A stretch of DNA of 63,168 nt. Source: an uncultured Oscillospiraceae bacterium. GTDB taxonomy: Bacteria; Bacillota; Clostridia; Oscillospirales; Ruminococcaceae. Below, piece by piece: positions 49,850 to 58,166 of the stretch (positions are counted from its first letter, which is position 1; each line of letters starts with the position of its first letter). The position numbers and the translations under genes are program-made. Where the stretch lies: positions 1 through 63,168 of the forward strand of contig CAJTTB010000017.1 of NCBI GenBank assembly GCA_910579175.1. Direction: 5' to 3'. The notes beneath the pieces are model-generated. The model was not told the DNA's origin, ran no database searches, and saw only the letters and a list, made by a program, of their open reading frames with translations.

Positions 49850-50254
49850 TCGCTTTATCAAACAGTTGCAAGCATATTCTTACTTCTAAAGTGGTGAGAT
49901 GAATTGCATAGTTGTTTTAAAGTTTCTTGATATATGTTATCATATAATCGATATGAAAGCATATCAAGGTGAAGTCTGCGCTGCAGTACTTGACCGTGAT
50001 TGTCATGCAAGCGTGCATATTGAAAACGAAGGTATGCAATTTGTATGGTGATGGCATAAATTGGGTAAAACCGTGGGACACATGGGGGTTTGCTTGTATA
50101 TGCTTACAACATTTGTTGTATCGAGCAAGAAGCTCTCACTGTAAAGCGTTGGTGTAGGTGATGAGCATATGTCACCAAAGTTGTTTTAAATTCTGTGTAA
50201 AAACAACTTCTAATAATATTTCGAGTCGAACACAGCGGCAGATAGGTGGTTATT
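49850..50254 (+). ncRNA. Hairpin-rich intergenic region, candidate ncRNA or leader
   Basis: 405 bases without a credible gene. TATAAT at 49943-49948 could start a transcript near 49955, though the -35 is poor. Arms AAGCATAT (49957-49964) and ATATGCTT (50098-50105) close a 149-base domain that contains TCAAG/CTTGA with CTGC/GCAG (49964-49993) and TGCATA/TATGCA (50014-50038). Later hairpins are GGTGA/TCACC (about 50157-50176) and AAGTTGTTTT/AAAACAACTT (50178-50209). Another 8-bp repeat, CTTGATAT/ATATCAAG (49926-49933, 49961-49968), overlaps the promoter. It resembles a small RNA such as 6S or a leader for the next gene; I could not match a known class. Confidence 0.45.
50178..50209 (+). terminator. 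Terminator-like hairpin before the CD1247-type gene
   Basis: A 10-bp perfect stem (50178-50187 with 50200-50209) in an A/T-rich context. The following bases are CTAATAATATTT, so there is no strong U-tract. Confidence 0.45.
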
Positions 50255-50707
50255 ATGAGTATTACAGAAAAAGCAGCTTATTTAAAAGGTTTATTAGATG
50301 GTTTGGAAATTGATAAGTCTACAAAAGAAGGCAAATTATTAGTTGCTTTGGTAGATGTAATTGATGAGATGACAAAGTCTATTTCTGACCTAGAAGATGT
50401 GTGCGATGAGTTGGATGAAGTAGTCGATGTATTGGATGAAGATTTAAATGCATTAGAAGAAGACTTTTACAGTTTTGATGATTGTGACTGCAAAAAAGAT
50501 GGTTGTCATTGTGAAGATGATGATTGTGACTGTGAAGACCATGATGAGCTTTATGAAGTGACCTGTCCGAATTGTAATGATACAATTTATCTTGATGAAG
50601 GCATGTTGGAAGAAGGCTCTATGGATTGTCCAAATTGTGGGCAATTGTTGGAATTTGATTATTCTGATGATGAAGAGGAACAAATACAGGAAACGGAACA
50701 ACCTTAA
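50255..50707 (+). CDS. CD1247 N-terminal domain-containing zinc-ribbon protein
   Basis: A 150-residue acidic protein of the CD1247 type found across Clostridia. The N-terminal helical part (ITEKAAYLKGLLDGLEIDK, then an amphipathic VDVIDEMTKSISDLEDV) leads to a Cys/Asp-rich segment with CDCKKDGCHCEDDDCDCED (about 86-105), then a zinc ribbon CPNC..CPNC (about 115-135). Function unknown. The Cys/Asp-rich segment might bind metal. The ATG at 50255 has AGGTGG upstream; an in-frame GTG at 50246 overlaps it. Terminator follows. Confidence 0.9.
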   Translation: MSITEKAAYLKGLLDGLEIDKSTKEGKLLVALVDVIDEMTKSISDLEDVCDELDEVVDVLDEDLNALEEDFYSFDDCDCKKDGCHCEDDDCDCEDHDELYEVTCPNCNDTIYLDEGMLEEGSMDCPNCGQLLEFDYSDDEEEQIQETEQP

Positions 50708-50721
50708 TCAAATAGAAATAG

Positions 50722-50748
50722 AGAGCGGAATAGCATCCGCTCTTTTTC
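50722..50748 (+). terminator. Terminator of the CD1247-type gene
   Basis: An 8-bp perfect stem (50722-50729 with 50736-50743, AGAGCGGA) followed by TTTTT. Confidence 0.85.
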
Positions 50749-50896
50749 TATTGTTTGTTGGCAACAAGTAGTATTTGTTTTACAATCAATACAAAGTATG
50801 GTTATGAATTATCTGTTTTGATAATATATAATATTAATGGGGTATGTTGCGATACCATTTGTTGTAAAACAATAAATACAATAGGGGTTGTTTGAT

Positions 50897-52657
50897 GTGA
50901 CTAAGCAGAAAAAACAAAACTTTTTACAGGGCGCTAGTATTTTGATGGTTTCTATGATAATTGTAAAATTGGTTGGGGCTGTTTTTAAGATTCCATTGGG
51001 GAATATTTTACAAGAGACGGGATATGCTTATTTTACAGCTTCCTATAGTCTGTTTACCACCATTTATGCGCTGACAGTGACCGGACTTTCCACTGCAATT
51101 GCGCGTATGGTAGCAGCCTGCTCTACAAAAAAGCGTTATCGAGATTGTCGCAATATCTTACATATTTCCATCAAGTTGTTTGTCATTTTGGGAATTGTTG
51201 GTACACTCGCAATGATTTTATGTTCGAAATTGTTTGCACATGCCAGTAATGCAGACGATGCTGTTTGGGCAATTATTTTTATGGCTCCAGCAGTATTTTT
51301 TAGCTGTATGATGGCAGCATATCGCGGGTATTATGAAGGTCTTAGGAATATGATACCAACTGCTATTTCAGAGATTGTAGAAGTAATTACCAAGATGATA
51401 ACTGGGCTGTTGTTTGCTTATTTGTTTTTGCTATGGGGAGAACATCAATATGAACAAACGGGGAAGGTATTTGGATTTGCAGTAAAATCCTCAATAGAGG
51501 GCAGTCAACCATCTACGACAGATGTGATAGAAGCAATCTTACCATTTGCAGCGGCAGGGGCTATGCTGGGCATTGCGTTGAGTACACTATTTGGTTTTTT
51601 GTATTTATATATTGCTTATAAGCGCAGTGGCGATGGATTTACAAAAGTGGATTTGATGAATTCTCCAAAGCCGATTAAAAGTAAGTCAATTATGAATACA
51701 TTACTAAAAACAGCACTTCCAATTACATTGAGTTCTGTTGTCATTAACTTGACCGGTATGATTGATTTATTTTCTGTTATGAATCGGTTGGAATATGCTT
51801 ACCAGCAAAATAGCGCTTATTTTATGAACACCTATGGAGATTTTACAAGGGGTAAAGAGATACATACTTATATTTATGGCGGATTTGGTATGGCGGTTAC
51901 GATTTTTAATTTGGTACCTGCCTTTACTGCATTGTTTGCCAAAAGTGCTCTGCCCAATTTGACAGCGGCATGGGTGCAGTATGATAAAGGTCGTTTGAAA
52001 ACCAGTATTGAATCTGTACTTCGAATGACTTCTGTGATCGCATTTCCCGCTGGAATTGGTATTTTTGTAATGGCAGATCCCATTTCACTACTTCTTTATG
52101 GAGAACGTCCAGGGGTTTTGGTAAGTGTTGCACCTCCTTTGCGACTATTGGGGTTAGCAGCTATTTTTTTGGCATTGGTATCTCCATTGTATTCTATTTT
52201 TCAGGCAGTGGGAAGGTTTGATCTGCCTGTAAAATTTATGTTGGTTGGGGCAGTCTTAAAACTAACGATTAATTTTATTTTGGTAGGCATTCCAGAAATT
52301 AATATTAAGGGTGCTCCGATTGGAACAGGAATTTGTTACTTTGTAATTATGCTATTGTGCTTGATAACATTAAAAAAGATTACAGATATAAAGTTTTATT
52401 TTTTAAAAGTATTTGGTGGAGTTTTTTTGGCGTCTTTGCTTTGTGGAGCAACAGCATTTTTGATAAACCAGTTATCAGATGAGAAAATTGTTACTGTTTG
52501 CGCAATTGCAGGCGCTGGCGTTGTATATGTAATAGGTCTGTTGTTATTTCGTGCTTTGCCAGAAAGTGATGTGAGAATGTTGCCCAAAGGTGATAAACTG
52601 GCAGCCTTGATGAAAAAACTGCATTTACTAGCGCCATCTGAAGTAGAAACAAAATGA
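50897..52657 (+). CDS. MOP-family polysaccharide flippase (SpoVB/YabM-like)
   Basis: A 586-residue membrane protein with about 14 helices of the MOP (MATE/MurJ/SpoVB) superfamily, probably moving a lipid-linked oligosaccharide precursor across the membrane. N-terminal GASILMVSMIIVKLVGAVFKIPLG is typical of the SpoVB/YtgP branch. In Bacillus the position before mazG/yabN is held by yabM, a flippase of the same family, so YabM-like is the safest label. Start GTG 50897 is nine bases after AGGGG; TTG 50888 is an alternative with a shorter spacing. Role in sporulation or wall synthesis cannot be fixed. Confidence 0.88.
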   Translation: MTKQKKQNFLQGASILMVSMIIVKLVGAVFKIPLGNILQETGYAYFTASYSLFTTIYALTVTGLSTAIARMVAACSTKKRYRDCRNILHISIKLFVILGIVGTLAMILCSKLFAHASNADDAVWAIIFMAPAVFFSCMMAAYRGYYEGLRNMIPTAISEIVEVITKMITGLLFAYLFLLWGEHQYEQTGKVFGFAVKSSIEGSQPSTTDVIEAILPFAAAGAMLGIALSTLFGFLYLYIAYKRSGDGFTKVDLMNSPKPIKSKSIMNTLLKTALPITLSSVVINLTGMIDLFSVMNRLEYAYQQNSAYFMNTYGDFTRGKEIHTYIYGGFGMAVTIFNLVPAFTALFAKSALPNLTAAWVQYDKGRLKTSIESVLRMTSVIAFPAGIGIFVMADPISLLLYGERPGVLVSVAPPLRLLGLAAIFLALVSPLYSIFQAVGRFDLPVKFMLVGAVLKLTINFILVGIPEINIKGAPIGTGICYFVIMLLCLITLKKITDIKFYFLKVFGGVFLASLLCGATAFLINQLSDEKIVTVCAIAGAGVVYVIGLLLFRALPESDVRMLPKGDKLAALMKKLHLLAPSEVETK

Positions 52658-52750
52658 TACCTGGCAGATTTGGTATAAACTAGACAGCGCTTGGGCAGTC
52701 TAACTATATCATTGTTATCTGTCAATATCATGAGAAAGGTATGATAGAAA

Positions 52751-53548
52751 ATGAATTTTAGCATAAAAGAATGTTATACCATGCAAGACTTTCAAGAAAT
52801 AATGAAAATTTTAAGAAGTGAAAACGGATGCCCTTGGGATAGAGAACAAAATCATGAATCCATCCGAAATAATTTTTTAGAAGAAACTTATGAAGTATTG
52901 GAAGCAATTGATAAACAGGATACCAATTTGTTAAAAGAAGAATTGGGGGACGTTTTGTTACAAGTGGTATTTCATAGTCGTATGGAAGAAGAAGCAGGTA
53001 ATTTTGGTTTTGATGATGTTGTGACTGGAATTTGTAAAAAATTAATCCATCGCCATCCCCATGTGTTTGGAAACGTACAGGCGGATAATTCTGATACAGT
53101 ATTAAAAAATTGGGATGCAATTAAAAAGGAAGAAAAATCTCAAAAAAGTGATACAGATACGCTGCGAGCTGTACCAACGATTTTACCAGCATTGATGAGA
53201 ACAGAAAAAGTACAAAAGCGTGCAAGTCGAGCAGGGGTAGATTATCCGGATAAAATGAGTGCATTTTCTGACTTTTTTGCTCATGTCAAAGAGATGGAAG
53301 CTCATGTGGCAGATGGCGATTTCACTAATATTGAAACGAAAATAGGCGATATATTATTCAGTTGTGTAAATATTTCCAGATTTTTTTCAATTGATTCGGA
53401 AAAAGTCTTGACAAAAACAACTGAACAGTTTATAAATAGATTTGATAAGGTTGAAAACCTTGCGATAACACGAGGGATAGACCTCAAGTGCGCTGATTTA
53501 AAAACCTTGCATGATCTTTGGAATGAAGTTGCCAAAGATTCTGAATAG
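52751..53548 (+). CDS. mazG: MazG nucleoside triphosphate pyrophosphohydrolase
   Basis: A 265-residue MazG with two tandem NTP-PPase domains. The first domain has LRSENGCPWDREQNHESI and EETYEVLEAID, then KEELGDVLLQVVFHSR with the metal-binding Glu and Asp residues; the second is at about 160-250 with IGDILFSCVNISRF. MazG cleans up non-canonical NTPs, and in E. coli lowers ppGpp. In Bacillus the equivalent YabN carries an N-terminal methyltransferase domain that is missing here. Next to hup. Confidence 0.95.
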   Translation: MNFSIKECYTMQDFQEIMKILRSENGCPWDREQNHESIRNNFLEETYEVLEAIDKQDTNLLKEELGDVLLQVVFHSRMEEEAGNFGFDDVVTGICKKLIHRHPHVFGNVQADNSDTVLKNWDAIKKEEKSQKSDTDTLRAVPTILPALMRTEKVQKRASRAGVDYPDKMSAFSDFFAHVKEMEAHVADGDFTNIETKIGDILFSCVNISRFFSIDSEKVLTKTTEQFINRFDKVENLAITRGIDLKCADLKTLHDLWNEVAKDSE

Positions 53549-53575
53549 TAAATAAAAATAATGGAGGTCAATATT

Positions 53576-53848
53576 ATGACAAAGACTGAACTGATTGCAG
53601 AAGTTGCAAAAAAATCTGATTTATCTAAAAAAGATTCTGAAAGAGCAGTGCAAGCTGTAATTGAAACAATTTCTGAAGCATTAAAATCTGGAGATAAAGT
53701 ACAATTGGTAGGCTTTGGTACTTTTGAAGTGCGCCAACGCTCTGAAAGAGATGCAAAAAATCCTGCAACTGGTGAGCCAATTCATATTCCAGCAACAAAA
53801 GTTCCTGCTTTTAAAGCTGGTAAAGTGTTAAAGGATTTAGTCAAATAA
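53576..53848 (+). CDS. hup: HU-family DNA-binding protein
   Basis: A 90-residue HU/IHF-type histone-like protein. The canonical motif is MTKTELIAEVAKKSDLSKKD, then VQLVGFGTFEVRQRSERDAKNPATG with the beta-arm and FKAGKVLKDLVK. The ATG at 53576 follows GGAGG; an in-frame ATG at 53561 adds five residues overlapping that site. Between mazG and rqcP, as in many Clostridia. A strong terminator follows. Confidence 0.97.
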   Translation: MTKTELIAEVAKKSDLSKKDSERAVQAVIETISEALKSGDKVQLVGFGTFEVRQRSERDAKNPATGEPIHIPATKVPAFKAGKVLKDLVK

Positions 53849-53877
53849 TTTCTTTTAAAAGATAAAAAGACATTCAG

Positions 53878-53907
53878 GGCGGGGTTATAAAACACCGCCT
53901 TTTTTTA
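53878..53907 (+). terminator. Terminator of hup
   Basis: Stem GGCGG/CCGCC (53878-53882 with 53895-53899) extended after one mismatch, followed by TTTTTTT. Confidence 0.85.
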
Positions 53908-53991
53908 TTGACGATTGATATTTGATGGGTAAAAAATCAAGTTGCCAATATGATTTTTGATGATATGTAGCATGAAAGGAATTCAAATGAT

Positions 53992-54234
53992 ATGAGATTG
54001 GACAAATATTTAAAGATTACTCGTCTGATTAAACGCAGAACGATTGCCAATGAAGCCTGTGATGCAGGAAGAATTTCGGTCAATGGAAAGGTTGTCAAGG
54101 CGTCTTATCAAGTAAAGATAGATGATGTGATTGAAATTCAACTGGGTGCAAAGCCCTTAAAGGTAAAGGTCACTCAGATTGCTGAACATGTGACAAAGGA
54201 CACAGCAGCGGATAATTATATTGTAATAGAATAA
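53992..54234 (+). CDS. rqcP: RqcP, S4-domain RNA-binding protein
   Basis: An 80-residue S4-domain protein (YabO/HslR-like) of the ribosome quality control pathway, which supports RqcH in adding C-terminal alanine tails on stalled 50S subunits. The fold signature MRLDKYLKITRLIKRRTIANEAC and GRISVNGKVVKASYQVK is complete. Upstream GAAAGGA has long spacing. It is in the yabO position of the yabM-yabR cluster. Confidence 0.93.
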   Translation: MRLDKYLKITRLIKRRTIANEACDAGRISVNGKVVKASYQVKIDDVIEIQLGAKPLKVKVTQIAEHVTKDTAADNYIVIE

Positions 54235-54270
54235 CAAAATGGTGGCGAAAGCCACCATTTTGTTATTTTA
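54231..54270 (+). terminator. Terminator-like hairpin after rqcP
   Basis: A 16-bp perfect stem (54231-54246 with 54251-54266, GGTGGC/GCCACC core) capped by a GAAA tetraloop, overlapping the rqcP stop codon. It separates rqcP from yabP, hinting that yabPQ is expressed independently. Confidence 0.7.
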
Positions 54271-54362
54271 AGGCAAAGAGTTGAAGCAGACAGTTATATT
54301 TTTTTTCTATTTTTCATAAGATAGAACTATCATTCCATACAAAGTGATAGGAGGTCTTTCGT

Positions 54363-54650
54363 ATGATAGAAGAAAAACCATTGAATAAAATGCCTCATCA
54401 AGTGATTTTAGAAGGAAGAACAAGATTGTCTATTTCAGGTGTATTAAAAGTAGAAAGTTGTGATGAAAATACGGTTGTGTTGGTTACGAATATGGGGGAT
54501 TTTATCATTCATGGAGAACAGCTCCAGATGAATAAAACAGATGTGCAAACAGGTGAGTTCTCATTGGAAGGGACAGTACAAGAGATGATTTATGCTGACG
54601 AGAAGTCTTCAGGAAAGGGAAATGGATTTTTTTCAAGAATGTTTAAATAA
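54363..54650 (+). CDS. yabP: Sporulation protein YabP
   Basis: A 95-residue YabP/YqfC-family protein. Core LEGRTRLSISGVLKVESCDENTVVLVTN and FIIHGEQLQMN are typical of the family; the last residues (SGKGNGFFSRMFK) are basic. YabP is expressed under the mother-cell sigma factor in Bacillus and is needed for spore cortex synthesis steps. AGGAGG is eight bases before the ATG. Paired with yabQ, so this organism very likely sporulates or descends from a sporulating line. Confidence 0.93.
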   Translation: MIEEKPLNKMPHQVILEGRTRLSISGVLKVESCDENTVVLVTNMGDFIIHGEQLQMNKTDVQTGEFSLEGTVQEMIYADEKSSGKGNGFFSRMFK

Positions 54651-54661
54651 GGAATGATATC

Positions 54662-55108
54662 ATGTTGGTGAAAGAAACTACGATTTTTTTACAATCTTGT
54701 CTATTGGGTGCAGTATTGGGATTTTGTTATGATGGATTGAGAATTTTTAGGATTGCAATCAAATGTCATTCCTTTGTAATAGCAATTCAAGATATTTTAT
54801 ATTGTGTGTTGGCAGCGATTTTAACCTTTAGTTTTGTGCTGGCATATCATCATGGGGCACTGCGCGTTTATATCTTAGCAGGAGAATTATTGGGTGCAGT
54901 TGTTTATTTTTTTACAATTAGTATTGTCTTATTAAAAATCTCAAAATTTATTATCTGGTTGATAAAGAAAATTTTATATATTTTGTTATTTCCCTTTATT
55001 TGGATCATTCGGCTGTTTAAAAAGTTGTTTATGAAGTTATTCAAAGGTATTTGGAAAAAGATGAAAGGAGGATTTACCCAAATTCGTACCTGTAAGCGCA
55101 AAGATTAA
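54662..55108 (+). CDS. yabQ: Spore cortex biosynthesis protein YabQ
   Basis: A 148-residue membrane protein with about four hydrophobic segments (FLQSCLLGAVLGFCYDGLRI at the N-terminus, which is the family hallmark) and a basic C-terminus. YabQ is a mother-cell-specific protein required for cortex formation. Eleven bases after yabP with AGGA upstream of the ATG. Confidence 0.9.
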   Translation: MLVKETTIFLQSCLLGAVLGFCYDGLRIFRIAIKCHSFVIAIQDILYCVLAAILTFSFVLAYHHGALRVYILAGELLGAVVYFFTISIVLLKISKFIIWLIKKILYILLFPFIWIIRLFKKLFMKLFKGIWKKMKGGFTQIRTCKRKD

Positions 55109-55445
55109 ACATTTTTTTGAGAATCAATAATTGATTGGAATAAGGTGAAAAAATTTGTTACAGAACATCGCTGAATGTGCATAAATGGCTCTCGCTTGAG
55201 ACAAAAAGATACTAAAATCCAAAAATAAAAAATATTTTTTGCCAATTACTCTTTCGCCTGATTGTTGTCGATGACACATCAGAAAAAATATATAAAGAAA
55301 TATTTAAATATGCTTGAAAAATAGGTCTGTATTGGTGTATAATAAGAATAAAACATAAATACAGACAATAAAATGTGAAATATAGATATTCTTTGTGTCA
55401 TAGCAATTATAACATTCTGTTATCGTTTGAAAAGAAAGGGGCGAT
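55109..55445 (+). other. 337-bp gene-free region before divIC
   Basis: No credible gene. It contains a clear promoter (55314-55343) and an inverted repeat GTCTGTATT (55325-55333) / AATACAGAC (55358-55366), whose left arm lies in the spacer, just before the -10. Otherwise AT-rich with no recognised element. Confidence 0.6.
55314..55343 (+). promoter_or_regulatory. Promoter of divIC-yabR with an overlapping palindrome
   Basis: TTGAAA, 18-base spacer, TATAAT, about 100 bases before divIC. The 9-bp inverted repeat GTCTGTATT/AATACAGAC (24-base loop) brackets the -10 and the likely transcription start, so it could be an operator or a leader stem. Confidence 0.6.
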
Positions 55446-55751
55446 TTGGGTTTGGCAAGAAAAAAAATTCGCAAAAATAGAATTGCTGGAATTGCCTTGA
55501 TTGCATTTACAATTTATGTTGTTATTTCTATTACACTTATTCGTGCAGATATCAGGGAAAGAAAAGATCAGATACAGGAGTTGCAAAATCAGATTGACGA
55601 TCAAGTCATCCTCAATGAAGAAATGCAGGATGTTTTGGATAAGGGAATCAATGATAACTATATTATCCGAGTTGCCCGTGAAAAACTCAAGATGGTTTTT
55701 CCAGAAGAACGCGTTTACAAGGATATACATAAAGATGCCACCGGAAATTAG
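55446..55751 (+). CDS. divIC: Septum formation initiator DivIC/FtsB-type
   Basis: A 101-residue bitopic protein: basic N-terminus (ARKKIRKNR), one membrane helix (about 13-33), an external coiled coil (RERKDQIQELQNQIDDQV..) and a terminal YIIRVAREKLKMVFPEE segment characteristic of DivIC. It forms the divisome complex with FtsL and DivIB. Start is TTG 55446 or TTG 55452 after AAAGGGG, unusual but no ATG is available. In the yabQ-divIC-yabR order. Confidence 0.92.
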   Translation: MGLARKKIRKNRIAGIALIAFTIYVVISITLIRADIRERKDQIQELQNQIDDQVILNEEMQDVLDKGINDNYIIRVAREKLKMVFPEERVYKDIHKDATGN

Positions 55752-55832
55752 GTGGTGTTTTGCACATTAAAAATTGTCGAAAAACTGCATATTGTAGTTT
55801 TGATAAAATAAACAGGAGGAAAAGAGTCTTAT

Positions 55833-56318
55833 ATGCAACTTGAGGCAGGTAAAATCTTAGAAGGCAAGGTTAAAGGAATTACAAAATTTGGGGCATTTGT
55901 GGAGTTGGAGTCTGGAGAAGTAGGTATGGTACACATTTCGGAAGTAGCGCCAACCTATGTCAATGATATTTCAGAACATCTATCAGAGGGGCAAACTGTT
56001 ACAGTAAAGGTATTGGCAGTGAATGAAGACGGTAAAATCAGTCTGTCAATTAAAAGGGCAATGAAACCACCATTGAAAAAAGATTTTTCAAATCATGATG
56101 GCGCAAAGCAACAAAGCAATTCGTCCGGTCGAAACAATCAGCGCTTTGACCATTATTCCGCAAAATCATCTAATTTTTCACGCAATGCGCAAAATAATAA
56201 GCCAGCTTCTTTTGAAGATATGTTGAGTAAATTTATGGCAAGCAGTGACGAGAAAATTTCAGGTATGAAAAAAAATCGTGAAATCAATCGCCGCAGTGGA
56301 CAGCGTCGTCCTAGATAA
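55833..56318 (+). CDS. yabR: S1-domain RNA-binding protein YabR
   Basis: A 161-residue protein with one N-terminal S1 domain (about 5-72, GKILEGKVKGITKFGAFVEL and VKVLAVNEDGKISLSIKRA), followed by an Asn/Gln/Ser-rich, positively charged tail without fold signals, ending NREINRRSGQRRPR. YabR-type proteins associate with RNA or ribosomes. It ends the yab cluster and is closed by a hairpin. Confidence 0.93.
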   Translation: MQLEAGKILEGKVKGITKFGAFVELESGEVGMVHISEVAPTYVNDISEHLSEGQTVTVKVLAVNEDGKISLSIKRAMKPPLKKDFSNHDGAKQQSNSSGRNNQRFDHYSAKSSNFSRNAQNNKPASFEDMLSKFMASSDEKISGMKKNREINRRSGQRRPR

Positions 56319-56342
56319 TTGTATGACAAGATAATGATCATA

Positions 56343-56376
56343 AGGCTGTTAGTAGAAATACAAACAGCTTTTTTGT
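56343..56376 (+). terminator. Terminator of the yabR transcript
   Basis: GCTGTT (56345-56350) pairs with AACAGC (56363-56368), extended by weaker pairs, then TTTTTT. Confidence 0.7.
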
Positions 56377-56450
56377 TGTAAAAAAATAGGTTGCCCAGTA
56401 AAACCATCGTAAGATTTTGCAAAAATATCACAATTTGATTTGATTTGTAT

Positions 56451-56479
56451 TTGTAAGTTATGAGAAACTATGTTATAAT
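56451..56479 (+). promoter_or_regulatory. Promoter of purB
   Basis: TTGTAA, 17-base spacer, TATAAT, about 110 bases before purB. In the leader, TTCTGG/CCAGAA forms a small hairpin near 56495. No G-box-type purine riboswitch was recognised. Confidence 0.6.
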
Positions 56480-56587
56480 AAAATTTGCTGAATTTTCTGG
56501 AAAATCCAGAAGATAAAGATGATTTGGATATCTTATCAAAATTAGATTGATAAAAGACCACAGACTAAAAAATGGAGGATAAATAAA

Positions 56588-58018
56588 ATGTATCATCAAT
56601 ATGAAAGTCCATTCAGCACACGTTATGCAAGTGATGAGATGCAGCAGCTATTTTCTGCTGAAAAGAAATTTACAACTTGGAGAAAATTGTGGGTTGCATT
56701 GGCAAAAGCAGAAATGAAAAGTGGTTTGCCAATTACACAAGAGCAAATTGATGAATTGGAAAAACATGTCTATAATATCAATTATGATGTGGCACAAGAA
56801 CGTGAAAAATTAGTGCGTCATGACGTTATGGCTCATGTGTATGCCTATGGGCAACAGTGCCCCAATGCAAAGGGAATCATTCATTTGGGAGCAACCTCTT
56901 GTTATGTAGGGGATAATACAGATATCATCATTATGCGTGATGCCTTAAACGTAGTAAGACGCAAATTGATCAATGTCATTGATTTACTTGCTACATTTGC
57001 GCAAAAACATAAGGCACAACCTTGTCTGGCATATACACATTTACAACCAGCACAATTGACCACAGTGGGAAAACGTGCTACACTATGGGCAAATGAATTG
57101 TTGATGGATTTAGAAGAGATAGAATATCGTATCACTCATTTAAAGTTGTTGGGTTCGAAAGGCACAACTGGTACACAGGCTAGCTTTATGGAATTATTTG
57201 AAGGGGATACCAATAAAATCAAAGCAGTAGAACAATCTATTTGTGAAGAAATGGGATTTAAAGAAGTGGTTGCTGTTTCTGGACAGACTTATTCTAGGAA
57301 GATAGATTCACAAATATTATCTACATTGGCTGGCATTGCACAGAGTACGAGTAAATTTTCTTATGATATGCGTTTACTGCAAAACTTTAAGGAGATGGAG
57401 GAACCTTTTGAAAAAAATCAGATTGGTTCTTCTGCAATGCCATATAAACGCAATCCAATGCGCAGCGAAAGGGTAACTGCACTGGCAAGATATGTTATGA
57501 TTGATACATTAAACGCCTATTTTACTGCTGGTACACAGTGGTTTGAACGCACTCTAGATGATAGTGCAAACAAGCGAATTGCTGTTGCAGAAGCATTTTT
57601 GGCAATTGATTCTATTTTAAATATTATGCTAAATGTATGTGATGGTTTGGTGGTATATCCAAAGGTCATTGAACAGCGTGTATTAAAAGAACTTCCCTTT
57701 ATGGCCACCGAGAATATCATGATGACTGCTGTGAAAAAGGGAGGGGATCGCCAAGAACTGCATGAAAAGTTGCGCCAACACTCCATTGCAGCCGCCAAGG
57801 TTGTAAAGGAAGAGGGAAAAGAAAACGATTTGATAGAGCGTATTTGTGCTGACCCATCTTTCCAACTATCTAGAGAAGAAATTGATACTGTATTAAATCC
57901 AATTCATTTTGTGGGTAGAAGTGTGCAACAGGTAGAAGAATTTATTGCAGAGTATATCACTCCATTAAGACAAAACAATCAAGAAATTCTAAATGAAAAA
58001 GCAGAATTATCCGTCTAA
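56588..58018 (+). CDS. purB: Adenylosuccinate lyase
   Basis: A 476-residue fumarase/aspartase-family lyase, used in two steps of purine synthesis. The signature GSSAMPYKRNPMRSE (about 280-294) includes the catalytic Ser, and the general-acid His lies in AYTHLQPAQLTTVGKR (about 150). GGAGG is nine bases before the ATG. Single gene, transcribed from its own promoter. Confidence 0.96.
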   Translation: MYHQYESPFSTRYASDEMQQLFSAEKKFTTWRKLWVALAKAEMKSGLPITQEQIDELEKHVYNINYDVAQEREKLVRHDVMAHVYAYGQQCPNAKGIIHLGATSCYVGDNTDIIIMRDALNVVRRKLINVIDLLATFAQKHKAQPCLAYTHLQPAQLTTVGKRATLWANELLMDLEEIEYRITHLKLLGSKGTTGTQASFMELFEGDTNKIKAVEQSICEEMGFKEVVAVSGQTYSRKIDSQILSTLAGIAQSTSKFSYDMRLLQNFKEMEEPFEKNQIGSSAMPYKRNPMRSERVTALARYVMIDTLNAYFTAGTQWFERTLDDSANKRIAVAEAFLAIDSILNIMLNVCDGLVVYPKVIEQRVLKELPFMATENIMMTAVKKGGDRQELHEKLRQHSIAAAKVVKEEGKENDLIERICADPSFQLSREEIDTVLNPIHFVGRSVQQVEEFIAEYITPLRQNNQEILNEKAELSV

Positions 58019-58166
58019 TTTTGGCGATAATTTAAAGAGGCGGCAATCAAATCAATGTAAAACACCATTTGTCATACATTGGATATAGGCAATTGGTTGA
58101 TAAGGGCGGGTCGTTTTGCATTGTGACAATATAATGCCAGAAATTAATTCGATGGAGGAAAAAAGA

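Noticed and set aside
49969..50157. 62-residue plus-strand ORF in the efp-CD1247 gap
   Set aside because: No ribosome-binding site, rare composition (many Cys and Trp) and it lies over the hairpin-rich region; the RNA explanation fits better.
50211..50235. TTCGAGTC as the T-arm of a tRNA
   Set aside because: No acceptor, D or anticodon arms can be built around it.
54336..54344. CATACAAAG as a sporulation sigma-E -10 box for yabP
   Set aside because: It resembles the sigma-E -10, but transcription would begin inside the AGGAGG ribosome-binding site, and the -35 is weak.
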